This document shows, one piece after another, positions 23,266-29,886 of a DNA stretch of 31,165 bases. A program made the position numbers and the translations under genes. The notes under the pieces were generated by a model. That model ran no database searches, was not told the DNA's origin, and was given only the letters and a program-made list of their open reading frames with translations. Location of the stretch: contig CAKMQH010000007.1 in the NCBI GenBank assembly GCA_927911515.1, forward strand, positions 1 to 31,165, read 5' to 3'. The stretch comes from an uncultured Neisseria sp. (GTDB lineage Bacteria > Pseudomonadota > Gammaproteobacteria > Burkholderiales > Neisseriaceae). Within the stretch, counting starts at the first letter, position 1. Every line of letters starts with the position of its first letter.

Positions 23266-24222
23266 TTAGCAAAAATAGCGGATTTTTATCATCTGATTTG
23301 GGTAAAAATAGGAAGGCGGTACGGAAAAACAGGTGGATATCTCCCAATCTGCGCCAAAAAACAGGAAAAAAAGCCTTTCAGACGACCTTTCCGGCTTCAA
23401 AGGGCGAAAAAAAGCTGCCGGAGCAGCGTTTGGGCGTGGCGGTGCCAACAGCCTGATGATTACTGTTTTTCCTAAAGAGGTTTTGAGATTTTGACGATCA
23501 GGATTGTCGGGATTCCGCTGTCCACCTGTATCAGGGGGCGGATGGGCGGATTGTTTAATTTGCTCATCATATTCAGCTAGCGCTTTGCGCGTAGCTGCCT
23601 CGGACGTCTGAGGTGTTGGGGTGGGGGAACGTTCGGAGGCGTAGAAGCCTGCCCAGCCGTTCAGAATAGCTTTCCGCATGGCCGCTTCGAGGTCGTAGTT
23701 TTTGTTTTTGAGGTCTTTGAGCTGGTTGAGCAGGATTTTTTTCTGCTTCAAGTTGACAGGTTTGCCTTTTTCGGCACGCATTTTGAGAAAGTCGTTCCAA
23801 AGATCGAGATTAACCCATTTTTCAAGGCGGAAATTGTCGATGTCGAGATGGTAGCGGCTGTCAAACTGCGGTAATGGCTCGCCTTTAACTAGATAGCAAA
23901 GCTCCAATAACCGCTCTTTGTTGAGCTGCCAGTGCATTCTGCCATGTACGCCTGCGCGTCGGCATTGGATCACGCCTTTGCCCAATAAAAACTTTCTCGC
24001 TTTCTCGTACCCACGTCGCGTCAGTCCGAACTCGTCAAATAACTGGGTAGCCGTCTTGTATATCCAGCCCTGACGTTTCGGCTCTTTGTCAGCTACATCG
24101 CTCCACCAAAACAGTCCCGACAATAATGTCGCTGCCTGAATATTGGAGCCGCACAAAAGCCCGAACTCGCGGTAAACCACGAAGTCCGTTGTGATGTGAT
24201 GGCGGATGTCGGAGATAAACAT
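23266..24222 (-). CDS. Winged-helix replication-like protein; C-terminal tail doubtful
   Basis: As read, 318 residues. Residues 1-110 (HHITTDFVVYREFGLLCGSN, AATLLSGLFWWSDVA, FDEFGLTRRGYEKARKFLLG, RMHWQLNKERLLELC) form a winged helix-turn-helix like those of phage and plasmid replication proteins. A helical domain follows (NLKQKKILLNQLKDL, AAMRKAILNGWAGFYA; residues about 150-200), DnaD-like in style. After about residue 250 the frame runs through a terminator hairpin and a DNA uptake sequence, giving a low-complexity Pro/Phe tail. One extra base near 23463 would instead give a stop at about 23460. It directly follows the Cro-like gene. Confidence 0.6.
   Translation of the reverse strand: MFISDIRHHITTDFVVYREFGLLCGSNIQAATLLSGLFWWSDVADKEPKRQGWIYKTATQLFDEFGLTRRGYEKARKFLLGKGVIQCRRAGVHGRMHWQLNKERLLELCYLVKGEPLPQFDSRYHLDIDNFRLEKWVNLDLWNDFLKMRAEKGKPVNLKQKKILLNQLKDLKNKNYDLEAAMRKAILNGWAGFYASERSPTPTPQTSEAATRKALAEYDEQIKQSAHPPPDTGGQRNPDNPDRQNLKTSLGKTVIIRLLAPPRPNAAPAAFFRPLKPERSSERLFFLFFGADWEISTCFSVPPSYFYPNQMIKIRYFC
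23377..23388 (-). other. DNA uptake sequence (minus strand)
   Basis: TTCAGACGACCT, downstream of the replication-like gene; AAGCC/GGCTT around it forms a weak second terminator for that gene. Confidence 0.8.
23405..23427 (-). terminator. Terminator of replication-like gene
   Basis: On the minus strand: GCTGC, loop TCCG, GCAGC, then seven Ts. It lies inside the open frame of the upstream gene, so that gene probably ends before it. Confidence 0.75.
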
Positions 24223-24224
24223 GA

Positions 24225-24434
24225 TTATTTTGCGGTTTGCACGCTTTGGTGCAATTTCAAAAGTGCAGTTCCCACCTCAAATGAAATAGCCTTTTTACTT
24301 TTGCTATTTTGTGTACGGTAATAGTTATTCTTCACTTGAGAAATAAAACCTTGTGAACATCCACAAATCTCTGCTATTTGTCTTTGGGAATAACCTGCAT
24401 CTTGAATTTCTTGAATGATTTTTGTCCAATCCAT
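24225..24434 (-). CDS. Cro-like helix-turn-helix regulator (69 aa)
   Basis: MDWTKIIQEIQDAGYSQRQI, AEICGCSQGFISQVKNNYY: a compact helix-turn-helix (residues about 12-36). ATG 24434 is chosen because AAAGGAAC lies 8 bases upstream; an upstream in-frame ATG at 24458 lacks this. It is transcribed divergently from the CI-like repressor and next to the replication-like gene, the classical Cro position. Confidence 0.75.
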   Translation of the reverse strand: MDWTKIIQEIQDAGYSQRQIAEICGCSQGFISQVKNNYYRTQNSKSKKAISFEVGTALLKLHQSVQTAK

Positions 24435-24460
24435 AATGTTCCTTTCCATACAATCCACAT

Positions 24461-24501
24461 TCTAATTAGAAAGCTAATTTAGTTCAATAACCAAACTAAT
24501 T
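24461..24501. promoter_or_regulatory. Operator region between cro-like and CI-like genes
   Basis: AATTAGAAAGCTAATT (24464-24479) is a 6-4-6 dyad; TCTAATTAGA is itself a palindrome, and a third CTAATT lies at 24496-24501. The same AATTAGNNNGCTAAT occurs at 25310-25324. Confidence 0.65.
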
Positions 24502-24545
24502 AAACAAAACCATAGACTGTTTGTTTTAAATAGAGCGCAAAGACT

Positions 24546-25157
24546 ATGGAACATATTGGAGACCGTATCCGTATTGCGAGACTGAACCTAGAGCTCAGTC
24601 AGTCTGCGTTAGCGAAGAGAGCAAATGTAAGCCAAGGAACAATTGGTCAATTAGAGAGTGGACGAAATCAAAGTTCAGCTAAGATCGTTGAACTGGCTTC
24701 GGCATTGAATGTTTCTCCTGAATGGCTACTTTATGGGAAAAATCCTCCTTCAGTATTCCAAAAGCCGGAAAATATCGAAACGTCAGAATCTTATATTACT
24801 TCTGAAATAAGTGCTGTTGCACTCAAAAAGGAATTTTTAAAAGCCCAAGGATTTGATGTTGATTATGTAGATTTCATTAGATGTAAAGATGAAAGTATGT
24901 CACCAACTATCAGTATTTTTGATGATGTTGCGTTTTCTCGGCTAGACAAAGTCAAACATGAAAATGGGGTGTTCGTTATAAAGCGAAGTTCTGGTTTAAT
25001 CTTCATCCGAAGAACAATTCTTGATTCAACTCAGAAATGGATATATCGCTGTGACAATTTGGACAAAACACGTTTCTCAGATGTAGATGCAATAGAGTCA
25101 GATGAAATTCTTGGTAGAGTTATTTGGCGTGGTGGGCTTAACTCCTTTAATTTATAA
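24546..25157 (+). CDS. CI-like repressor (XRE helix-turn-helix plus S24 peptidase domain)
   Basis: 203 residues. Residues 5-62 are an XRE helix-turn-helix (RIRIARLNLELSQSALAKRA, NVSQGTIGQLESGRNQ). The C-terminal half is a LexA-like domain with Ser117 in CKDESMSPTI and Lys146 in FVIKRSSG. I see no clear Ala-Gly cleavage site, so induction might need another signal. Likely keeps the element quiescent by binding the CTAATT sites at 24.46 and 25.3 kb. No strong ribosome binding site; AGCGCAAAGACT precedes the ATG. Confidence 0.85.
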   Translation: MEHIGDRIRIARLNLELSQSALAKRANVSQGTIGQLESGRNQSSAKIVELASALNVSPEWLLYGKNPPSVFQKPENIETSESYITSEISAVALKKEFLKAQGFDVDYVDFIRCKDESMSPTISIFDDVAFSRLDKVKHENGVFVIKRSSGLIFIRRTILDSTQKWIYRCDNLDKTRFSDVDAIESDEILGRVIWRGGLNSFNL

Positions 25158-25211
25158 GATATAAATAATATGAAATAATGGTATAAATTAGTATCTAATT
25201 CAACTATTTTC

Positions 25212-25243
25212 AGGTCGCCTAATAATTTAAGGCGACCTTTTTT
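25212..25243 (+). terminator. Terminator after repressor
   Basis: AGGTCGCCT, loop AATAATTTA, AGGCGACCT, then TTTTT. Confidence 0.85.
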
Positions 25244-25273
25244 GTAACGATAAATTACCATTCTAATAAAATT

Positions 25274-25326
25274 TTACACTAAAATATTAGCAAACTATTT
25301 ACTTAGTGTAATTAGTTTGCTAATAT
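25274..25326 (+). promoter_or_regulatory. Interleaved inverted repeats: CI-type operator and promoter region
   Basis: A 14-bp perfect repeat, ATATTAGCAAACTA (25284-25297) with TAGTTTGCTAATAT (25313-25326), interlocks with a 9-bp repeat, TTACACTAA (25274-25282) with TTAGTGTAA (25303-25311). It contains AATTAGTTTGCTAAT, matching the operator next to the repressor gene. Confidence 0.7.
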
Positions 25327-25338
25327 TTGCTTATCAAA

Positions 25339-25349
25339 GCTCTTTAACA
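25339..25349 (+). promoter_or_regulatory. boxA-like antitermination site
   Basis: GCTCTTTAACA matches the core boxA of rRNA leaders (GCTCTTTAACA in E. coli rrn), which recruits NusB/NusE. It lies right after the operator and before a highly structured leader without an rRNA. Confidence 0.6.
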
Positions 25350-25800
25350 GTTTGGAACGTAGCAACCGGCCTTCGGAGTTTTTTTCGGCTTAGACCAAAA
25401 CAACGTAGAAAAGGCGATCGAGCCTTTGGGTAAATCGGATAAACGGTTGCGGGCAGCATTCAACCTGCCCAAAAAAAATGCCGCGCATCCGGGTAGCCTG
25501 ATGAGAGGGTCCGGTAACAGGCGGCAAGTTGGACGTATTTTTTAATCGGGACGTAATCCCGATGCAGCAGCGATAATCTGCGGACAAGCTGCAAAATACA
25601 TTTTGGTTTTTCTTTTCCCCGCCGTGAGCGGGTATTTATCGGATAAATCCGATAGGGCGTATGCCCAAATGTTCAGACGGCTCTACCCGTCTTTAAAGGT
25701 GTATCCAAATCCAAGCCCACTTCTTGCACAAGTGGGTTTCCGTTTGGGTTCATCCGAAATAATAATAAGGTTTATTATTTCAGATATTTTATTATAGTTC
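25350..25800 (+). ncRNA. Putative structured leader RNA with ten or more hairpins
   Basis: A 450-base stretch without a convincing gene on either strand but dense in strong stems: AAAGGC/GCCTTT, GGGCAG/CTGCCC, GCCTG/CAGGC, ATCGGGA/TCCCGAT, CCCGC/GCGGG, ATCGGAT/ATCCGAT, GGGC/GCCC, AGACGG/CCGTCT and CCCACTT/AAGTGGG, the last extended outward by CCAAA/TTTGG. The order and tight spacing suggest one folded RNA or folded transferred DNA strand. It ends 12 bases before the next gene. Confidence 0.45.
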
Positions 25801-25812
25801 AAAGATGAAGTT

Positions 25813-26019
25813 ATGACAAATATGACAAAGGATGAAATTAAAGCCCTGCAAATCAAAGCAGCAGAAATCTGTGAGTTTTTAGAATTGCGAGCTGGTTCTT
25901 ACATTATCCCTAAGCCTGAGTTTTATTTTCCTCGTCTTGGGTCAGAAGTGGGTTTTGATATTGCTGAGATAGCGAAGCAATTTAAGGAGCGGTTTGCAGG
26001 ATTTTTTCAGGAGGGTTGA
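25813..26019 (+). CDS. Small unknown protein (68 aa)
   Basis: MTNMTKDEIKALQIKAAEIC then FLELRAGSYIIPKPEFYFPR and a helical, charged end. Soluble, no recognised domain. ATG 25813 or 25822. It ends six bases before the next start, so the two are a pair. Confidence 0.55.
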   Translation: MTNMTKDEIKALQIKAAEICEFLELRAGSYIIPKPEFYFPRLGSEVGFDIAEIAKQFKERFAGFFQEG

Positions 26020-26024
26020 GAATA

Positions 26025-26402
26025 ATGGATTTCATTCTTGGCAATTTGTTTGATGCGTATGGAATTCCTGTCGGAATTGATTGGAAATTATCTCTTGTGG
26101 TCATAATTCTAGGTTTGGTTTCTATATTTGAGAATTTTTCCAATGACGATGATTATTCCGGTTTGGAGTCTGTAACTTTGATTCTTTCTCATATCGTATG
26201 TATGGTCTATTTGTTTCTTTGTATCGGTATGTATTTGCTTAATCCATACGACTATATCCCATCTAAAGGCACGGAAGTGCAAAAAGCAATGCTGAAAAAA
26301 TGCACGGCAGGCAAGTCGGTAACTCGTGAAAACATCGAGGATATTATGTTCGATTGCAAAAAACATGATTTGGAAATGGAACTTAAGTCCATAACAAAAT
26401 AA
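26025..26402 (+). CDS. Unknown membrane protein (125 aa)
   Basis: MDFILGNLFDAYGIPVGIDW, a first helix (LSLVVIILGLVSIFENF), an acidic loop DDDYSGLES, a second helix (SHIVCMVYLFLCIGMYLL), then a soluble Lys/Asp-rich tail with two Cys. CAGGAGGGTTGAGA supplies the ribosome binding site. Possibly an exclusion or immunity-type protein by topology only. Confidence 0.55.
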   Translation: MDFILGNLFDAYGIPVGIDWKLSLVVIILGLVSIFENFSNDDDYSGLESVTLILSHIVCMVYLFLCIGMYLLNPYDYIPSKGTEVQKAMLKKCTAGKSVTRENIEDIMFDCKKHDLEMELKSITK

Positions 26403-26416
26403 GCAAGGTTAATTTC

Positions 26417-26442
26417 AGGTCGTTAGAAGTTTCAGACGACCT
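26417..26442. terminator. Hairpin with uptake sequence
   Basis: AGGTCGT pairs with ACGACCT, then TTTTCT; it includes TTCAGACGACCT (26431-26442). Confidence 0.65.
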
Positions 26443-26444
26443 TT

Positions 26445-26690
26445 TCTACCGCCTAGCTACACCGGCGGCGGGCAACTCAGCGGCTCGAGAGAAAGGTAGA
26501 CTGAGCGGTTCCGATACCGTCCGTGTGTGATGTTGTGTGAACAAGCACTTTACCCGTGAAACAACGATCAGTAACGGGAGGGTAAAAATCGGCGGCAAGG
26601 CAGTTATCGCGCTTTGCCGTTTTGAGCGATGCCCTGATAAGGCTGACTACCGGCAATACGTCGGGGAGCAGGTGGAAGCCCTGCATTTCA
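26445..26690 (+). ncRNA. Second structured non-coding stretch
   Basis: About 245 bases without a convincing gene. Stems: CCGCC/GGCGG, CTCAG/CTGAG, TTTACCCGT (26549-26557) with ACGGGAGGGTAAA (26574-26586), CGGCAAGGC (26593-26601) with GCTTTGCCG (26611-26619, one wobble), and GCAGG/CCTGC (26668-26684). Precedes a 52-aa membrane protein gene. Could be a leader RNA. Confidence 0.4.
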
Positions 26691-26713
26691 AATCAATTTA
26701 AAAGAAGATTCCT

Positions 26714-26872
26714 ATGTATAACAGGGTTCTTGTACTAATAGTTGGTATATTGCTTTCAGCAATGACAATCAAATTAATATATACGGCAAACCTGATAACT
26801 TTTCTTACAGCAAGTCCATTTATTATCTTGAGTTATATTGCACTTGTTTGTATGTGGGTATTAGATGTTTAA
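26714..26872 (+). CDS. Small membrane protein (52 aa)
   Basis: MYNRVLVLIVGILLSAMTIK, LIYTANLITFLTASPFIILS, ending CMWVLDV: two membrane helices and little else. AAAGAAGATTCCT is a modest ribosome binding site. Could be a type I toxin-like or inner-membrane peptide; unknown. Confidence 0.45.
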   Translation: MYNRVLVLIVGILLSAMTIKLIYTANLITFLTASPFIILSYIALVCMWVLDV

Positions 26873-26893
26873 AAACTAGATGGAGTTATTGAT

Positions 26894-27085
26894 ATGCGTT
26901 TAGATGAAGGAAAAATGGAAGAATTGAGAGATCAAATTCGAGAGCTGAATGGAAAACGGTTATCAGAGTTAGATGAAGTGCAATTGAAGCTATATGGAAC
27001 TGCACTTTCATATAATAGAAAATTAGAACTGCAAATCATTAGTAAGCAAATTAATGAAAATGATTCCATCATTTATATTATATAG
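26894..27085 (+). CDS. Small helical protein (63 aa)
   Basis: MRLDEGKMEELRDQIRELNG, KRLSELDEVQLKLYGTALSY, then a helix with ELQIISKQINENDS. Charged and probably coiled-coil. GGAGTTATTGAT precedes the ATG. Downstream of the 52-aa gene by 21 bases. Confidence 0.5.
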   Translation: MRLDEGKMEELRDQIRELNGKRLSELDEVQLKLYGTALSYNRKLELQIISKQINENDSIIYII

Positions 27086-27134
27086 GCAAGTATGCAAATG
27101 ACAAATTTAATTCAAACGAATGAAAGGAAGCAAC

Positions 27135-27302
27135 ATGAAAAAACCCCGTAAGCCCGTCAAACAAATTGTGATTGGCACTTATGAAAGCATGAAGGCTGCA
27201 TCCAAGCAGGTTGACCTGTTGATGCGTGGTAATAGTGATTTATGTGTAAATATCGTTCAGGACGGTCGTAAGTTTCAGGTTCGAACAGTTGCTTGGCAAT
27301 AA
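27135..27302 (+). CDS. Small basic protein (55 aa)
   Basis: MKKPRKPVKQIVIGTYESMK, AASKQVDLLMRGNSDLCVNI, VQDGRKFQVRTVAWQ. Alternating strands and a helix suggest a compact alpha/beta fold. AAAGGAAGCAAC places the start at 27135. Two terminators follow, so it ends the transcription unit. Confidence 0.55.
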   Translation: MKKPRKPVKQIVIGTYESMKAASKQVDLLMRGNSDLCVNIVQDGRKFQVRTVAWQ

Positions 27303-27303
27303 A

Positions 27304-27378
27304 AAAGCCGCTTTCTTTCAAAAGCGGCTTTGGGAGAATTGGATAATCTCGTAGGGGTACGCAGATTATCCTTTTTTT
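27304..27378 (+). terminator. Tandem terminators closing the small-gene operon
   Basis: AAAGCCGCTTT (27304-27314) with AAAGCGGCTTT (27321-27331), then GGATAATC (27341-27348) with GATTATCC (27364-27371) and seven Ts. Confidence 0.85.
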
Positions 27379-27430
27379 CGTTCAAAATTTCAATAGCCGT
27401 CTGCTTGACGGTATTTAAAAAGGTGTGTGT

Positions 27431-27986
27431 ATGAATAAATCTTATTTGGGTTTACTGGCTGCCGCCATACTGGGGGCTGCTCCTGCGGCTTTTGCCGACG
27501 ATGTGATGAACGGTGATACTCGCTTGGCGTGCGAGGCGGTTTTGTGCCTGTCTTCGGGCGACCGTCCGAGCGAGTGTGCGCCGTCGATTAAGCGTTATTT
27601 TTCGATTAGGCATAAAAAAGATGGGTGATACGCTGAAAGCGCGGCGAAATTTTCTCAAAATGTGTCCGGCAAGTTCGGAAACCGCTGAAATGGCGGGTTT
27701 GATAGACGCGATTGCGGAGGGCGCGGGTCGCTGCGACGCGCAGGAGCTGAACCGCATGATGCGCTATACGAAGCTGGAAAAGGTTTGCGAACATAAGACC
27801 AAATACAGCTTGGGACGTAAATATGTTGTCGAGGACAACTGCCAAACGGTCAAGAAAACCTACATTCGCCCAGACAAGCCGGGTTATTGCAAGGCTTATT
27901 TCGATCACAACCTGACGACGGCAGGCGACAAAGTACGCTACGTCGGCGATGAACGAAATGGCGGACGCTGGGTTGATGTTCGTTAG
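27431..27986 (+). pseudogene. trbM: TrbM-like conjugation protein, frameshifted at A run 27614-27619
   Basis: Signal peptide MNKSYLGLLAAAILGAAPAA-FA, then GDTRLACEAVLCLSSGDRPS, ECAPSIKRYFSI; this is the TrbM/KikA signature. One extra A (AAAAAAG for AAAAAG) breaks the frame; the next frame continues KKMGDTLKARRNFLKMCPAS, ending at 27986. About 184 residues when repaired, with several conserved Cys, so a periplasmic disulfide protein. Part of the mating apparatus on IncP-like elements. Separated from the virB operon by over 18 kb. Confidence 0.85.
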
Positions 27987-28052
27987 ATTATCTCGGAAGT
28001 TATTTCCTCCTGTGTTCGGGCAAGCCCTTTCCTGATGTCCGACACGCTCTTT

Positions 28053-28085
28053 CCCTGCGGGCAACTCCTGTCCGCAGGGCTTTTT
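28053..28085 (+). terminator. Terminator after trbM
   Basis: CCCTGCGG, loop of 11, CCGCAGGG, then CTTTTT. It excludes the far-upstream start for the next gene. Confidence 0.85.
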
Positions 28086-28196
28086 ACAGACCAAAGTCCG
28101 TTTGAAAAGCGGGTTTTGATGTGTAAAAAAATCCAAACGGCCGTAAAAACGGTATTTTTTATAACGAAACGACAATCAGGAAAGGTTGGAACAAAT

Positions 28197-28961
28197 ATGC
28201 AAGAAGTAAATTTGATAGTTCAGAGTAAAGGCGGATGTGGCAAAACTTTTTGCTGCGCCTCATACGCACAATATGTGGCGGCAAAGGCTGCCAATCAGGT
28301 CGAAGTTCATTGCTACGATACCGACACGAGCAACCGTACACTGAGCCGATACAAGCCATTGAATGTCCATGTTATCAATATTCTGACACGGGACAACAAC
28401 GTGGATATTCGTAATTTTGACGGACTGGTTGAGCAGTTCTTGGAAAAAGACGGTATAGGCATTGTTGATACCGGTTCCAACACTTTTATTCCACTGATGT
28501 CGTATATCGCTGAAAACAACATCGCCGAACTGCTGCGGGAATCAGGTGTGCGCCTGATTCTTCATGTGCCGATTGAAGGCGGACAGGCGCAGGTTGACTG
28601 CATCGAAAGTTTGGGACGGATTTTGAACGACGTCGACGCTGAAGTAGTAGTTTGGCTGAACGAGTTCCATGGCGCAGTGGAGAATGCTGGCAAACCGTTC
28701 GAACAGTTCGGTGTTTACCAAAAACACAAAGACCGCATTATCGGTATTGTGCGCGTGGAAAAACGTAATCCCGACACGTACGGCAAAGACATTGAACAAA
28801 TGACCAAACTGCATCTGACTTTTGACGAGGTGGATGCTACGACAGAAATGACGTTTATGCCCAAACAGCGACTCCGGAACGTGAAGCGCGATCTTTTCTC
28901 CAAACTGGAAAGCCTGCCAGTGATGGCAAATGCTTTGAATGGTGGGGACGATGGAAAATAA
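28197..28961 (+). CDS. traL: TraL-like ParA/MinD-type ATPase
   Basis: 254 residues from ATG 28197 (AGGAAAGGTTGGAACAAAT upstream). MQEVNLIVQSKGGCGKTFCC contains a deviant Walker A (KGGCGKT), then CYDTDTSNRTL and IGIVDTGSNTF (Walker B region), and VRLILHVPIEGG. Size and the following traM-like gene fit TraL of IncP-type transfer regions, a ParA-family ATPase of unclear role, rather than a partition ParA: no parB or DNA-binding partner is adjacent. Confidence 0.8.
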   Translation: MQEVNLIVQSKGGCGKTFCCASYAQYVAAKAANQVEVHCYDTDTSNRTLSRYKPLNVHVINILTRDNNVDIRNFDGLVEQFLEKDGIGIVDTGSNTFIPLMSYIAENNIAELLRESGVRLILHVPIEGGQAQVDCIESLGRILNDVDAEVVVWLNEFHGAVENAGKPFEQFGVYQKHKDRIIGIVRVEKRNPDTYGKDIEQMTKLHLTFDEVDATTEMTFMPKQRLRNVKRDLFSKLESLPVMANALNGGDDGK

Positions 28962-29397
28962 GCCCGCCGAAATTGTCGCTGAAGTCTTCCGGCATTCGGG
29001 GACGCGGCTGACGGAAGACGATCCTATCGTCGTCATGTTGATGATGCAGGATCAGTCTTTCCGCCAAGCCTTTGACGCATTTGCGGGGCAGCAAACGGAA
29101 GAACGGCTGGTCTTCTTGGAAGAACTTTCCGTCCGTGAAGGCAATATTACCGCTGCCGCTGCCAAGCTGGAAAAGTACCGAGAGCAACTGCTGGCAGAGC
29201 TGGCGCAGTATGCCAACGGACAGATTGCCGAGGCAGAACAAAAAATCTATGGTTCGGTATCCCAACGTATCGCCCGTGATACGGAAGAAGCCAACGAACG
29301 GCTGGTCAAAAGGCTGGAACGACTGGTCGTCTGTACTATGGCGGCAGCTCTGGCAGTGTTGCTGATAGTGGGATGGGTTATTTGGAGAGGAGGTTGA
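28951..29397 (+). CDS. traM: TraM-like conjugation protein with C-terminal membrane anchor
   Basis: 148 residues from ATG 28951, overlapping the traL stop. MENKPAEIVAEVFRHSGTRL, EDDPIVVMLMMQDQSFRQAF, a long coiled coil (about 60-120) and one C-terminal helix (VVCTMAAALAVLLIVGWVIW). This layout is that of IncP TraM. Probably inner-membrane, cytoplasmic N-terminus. Confidence 0.8.
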   Translation: MENKPAEIVAEVFRHSGTRLTEDDPIVVMLMMQDQSFRQAFDAFAGQQTEERLVFLEELSVREGNITAAAAKLEKYREQLLAELAQYANGQIAEAEQKIYGSVSQRIARDTEEANERLVKRLERLVVCTMAAALAVLLIVGWVIWRGG

Positions 29398-29398
29398 T

Positions 29399-29629
29399 GT
29401 GGATGAGATAAGTTACAAGACCCTGCTTGCAAAGCCGCCCGAAGGAATTGGCAGTTGGCCGTTGGTTTTAATCATCGAATTTAAAGATGCCGTTTACGAG
29501 GCAAACATTGCCCTGAGTCGTTCAAGGTCTGCCAAAGGCTGGCAGCAAACGTTTGCTGAAAAAGCCGAAAAAGTATGCGGTTTTTACCGACTCCAAAACG
29601 AAATAGAAAAAAGGAAGCACCAATGCTGA
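29399..29629 (+). CDS. Small unknown protein (76 aa), GTG start
   Basis: GTG at 29399, with AGAGGAGGTT just upstream; the neighbouring ATG at 29396 is out of frame and ends after four codons. Reads MDEISYKTLLAKPPEGIGSW, PLVLIIEFKDAVYEANIALS, then basic helix. Overlaps the next start. No family recognised; part of the traL-int operon. Confidence 0.55.
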   Translation: MDEISYKTLLAKPPEGIGSWPLVLIIEFKDAVYEANIALSRSRSAKGWQQTFAEKAEKVCGFYRLQNEIEKRKHQC

Positions 29630-29886
29630 TTGACAAGAAAAATCCCGTCAGTACGGTAAAGATACCTTCCATTGTAGTTCCGGCAGAGGAAGATTATCCA
29701 CATTACCGGCTGATACCGGTGCAGACGGAAGCAGGCAACGATATGTGCCTGCTTTTTTATGTCAATGAAGAATACTATCTGATGCTCGAACCGCGTATCA
29801 AACGCTATTTGGCACTCAGAAAACTGGAACAGTTGACCGAAACTGCGCCGTTTAAAGTTTTCGAAGTGATGCGGGAGGCAGAATGA
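29623..29886 (+). CDS. Unknown protein (87 aa) upstream of excisionase
   Basis: From ATG 29623 (AAAAAAGGAAGCACCA upstream): MLIDKKNPVSTVKIPSIVVP, YRLIPVQTEAGNDMCLLFYV, then helix RIKRYLALRKLEQLTET. Overlaps both neighbours by a few bases, so translationally coupled with the excisionase-like gene. Function unknown. Confidence 0.55.
   Translation: MLIDKKNPVSTVKIPSIVVPAEEDYPHYRLIPVQTEAGNDMCLLFYVNEEYYLMLEPRIKRYLALRKLEQLTETAPFKVFEVMREAE

Noticed and set aside
25390..25587. 65-aa minus-strand ORF in the structured leader
   Set aside because: Composition follows the hairpins, no ribosome binding site, no domain; non-coding structure explains the stretch better.
26477..26686. 69-aa minus-strand ORF
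   Set aside because: Mirrors the stems of the gene-free stretch; no ribosome binding site or domain.
28197..28961. Plasmid partition ParA
   Set aside because: Walker motif fits ParA/MinD, but no parB or centromere-like repeats are adjacent and traM follows; TraL is preferred.
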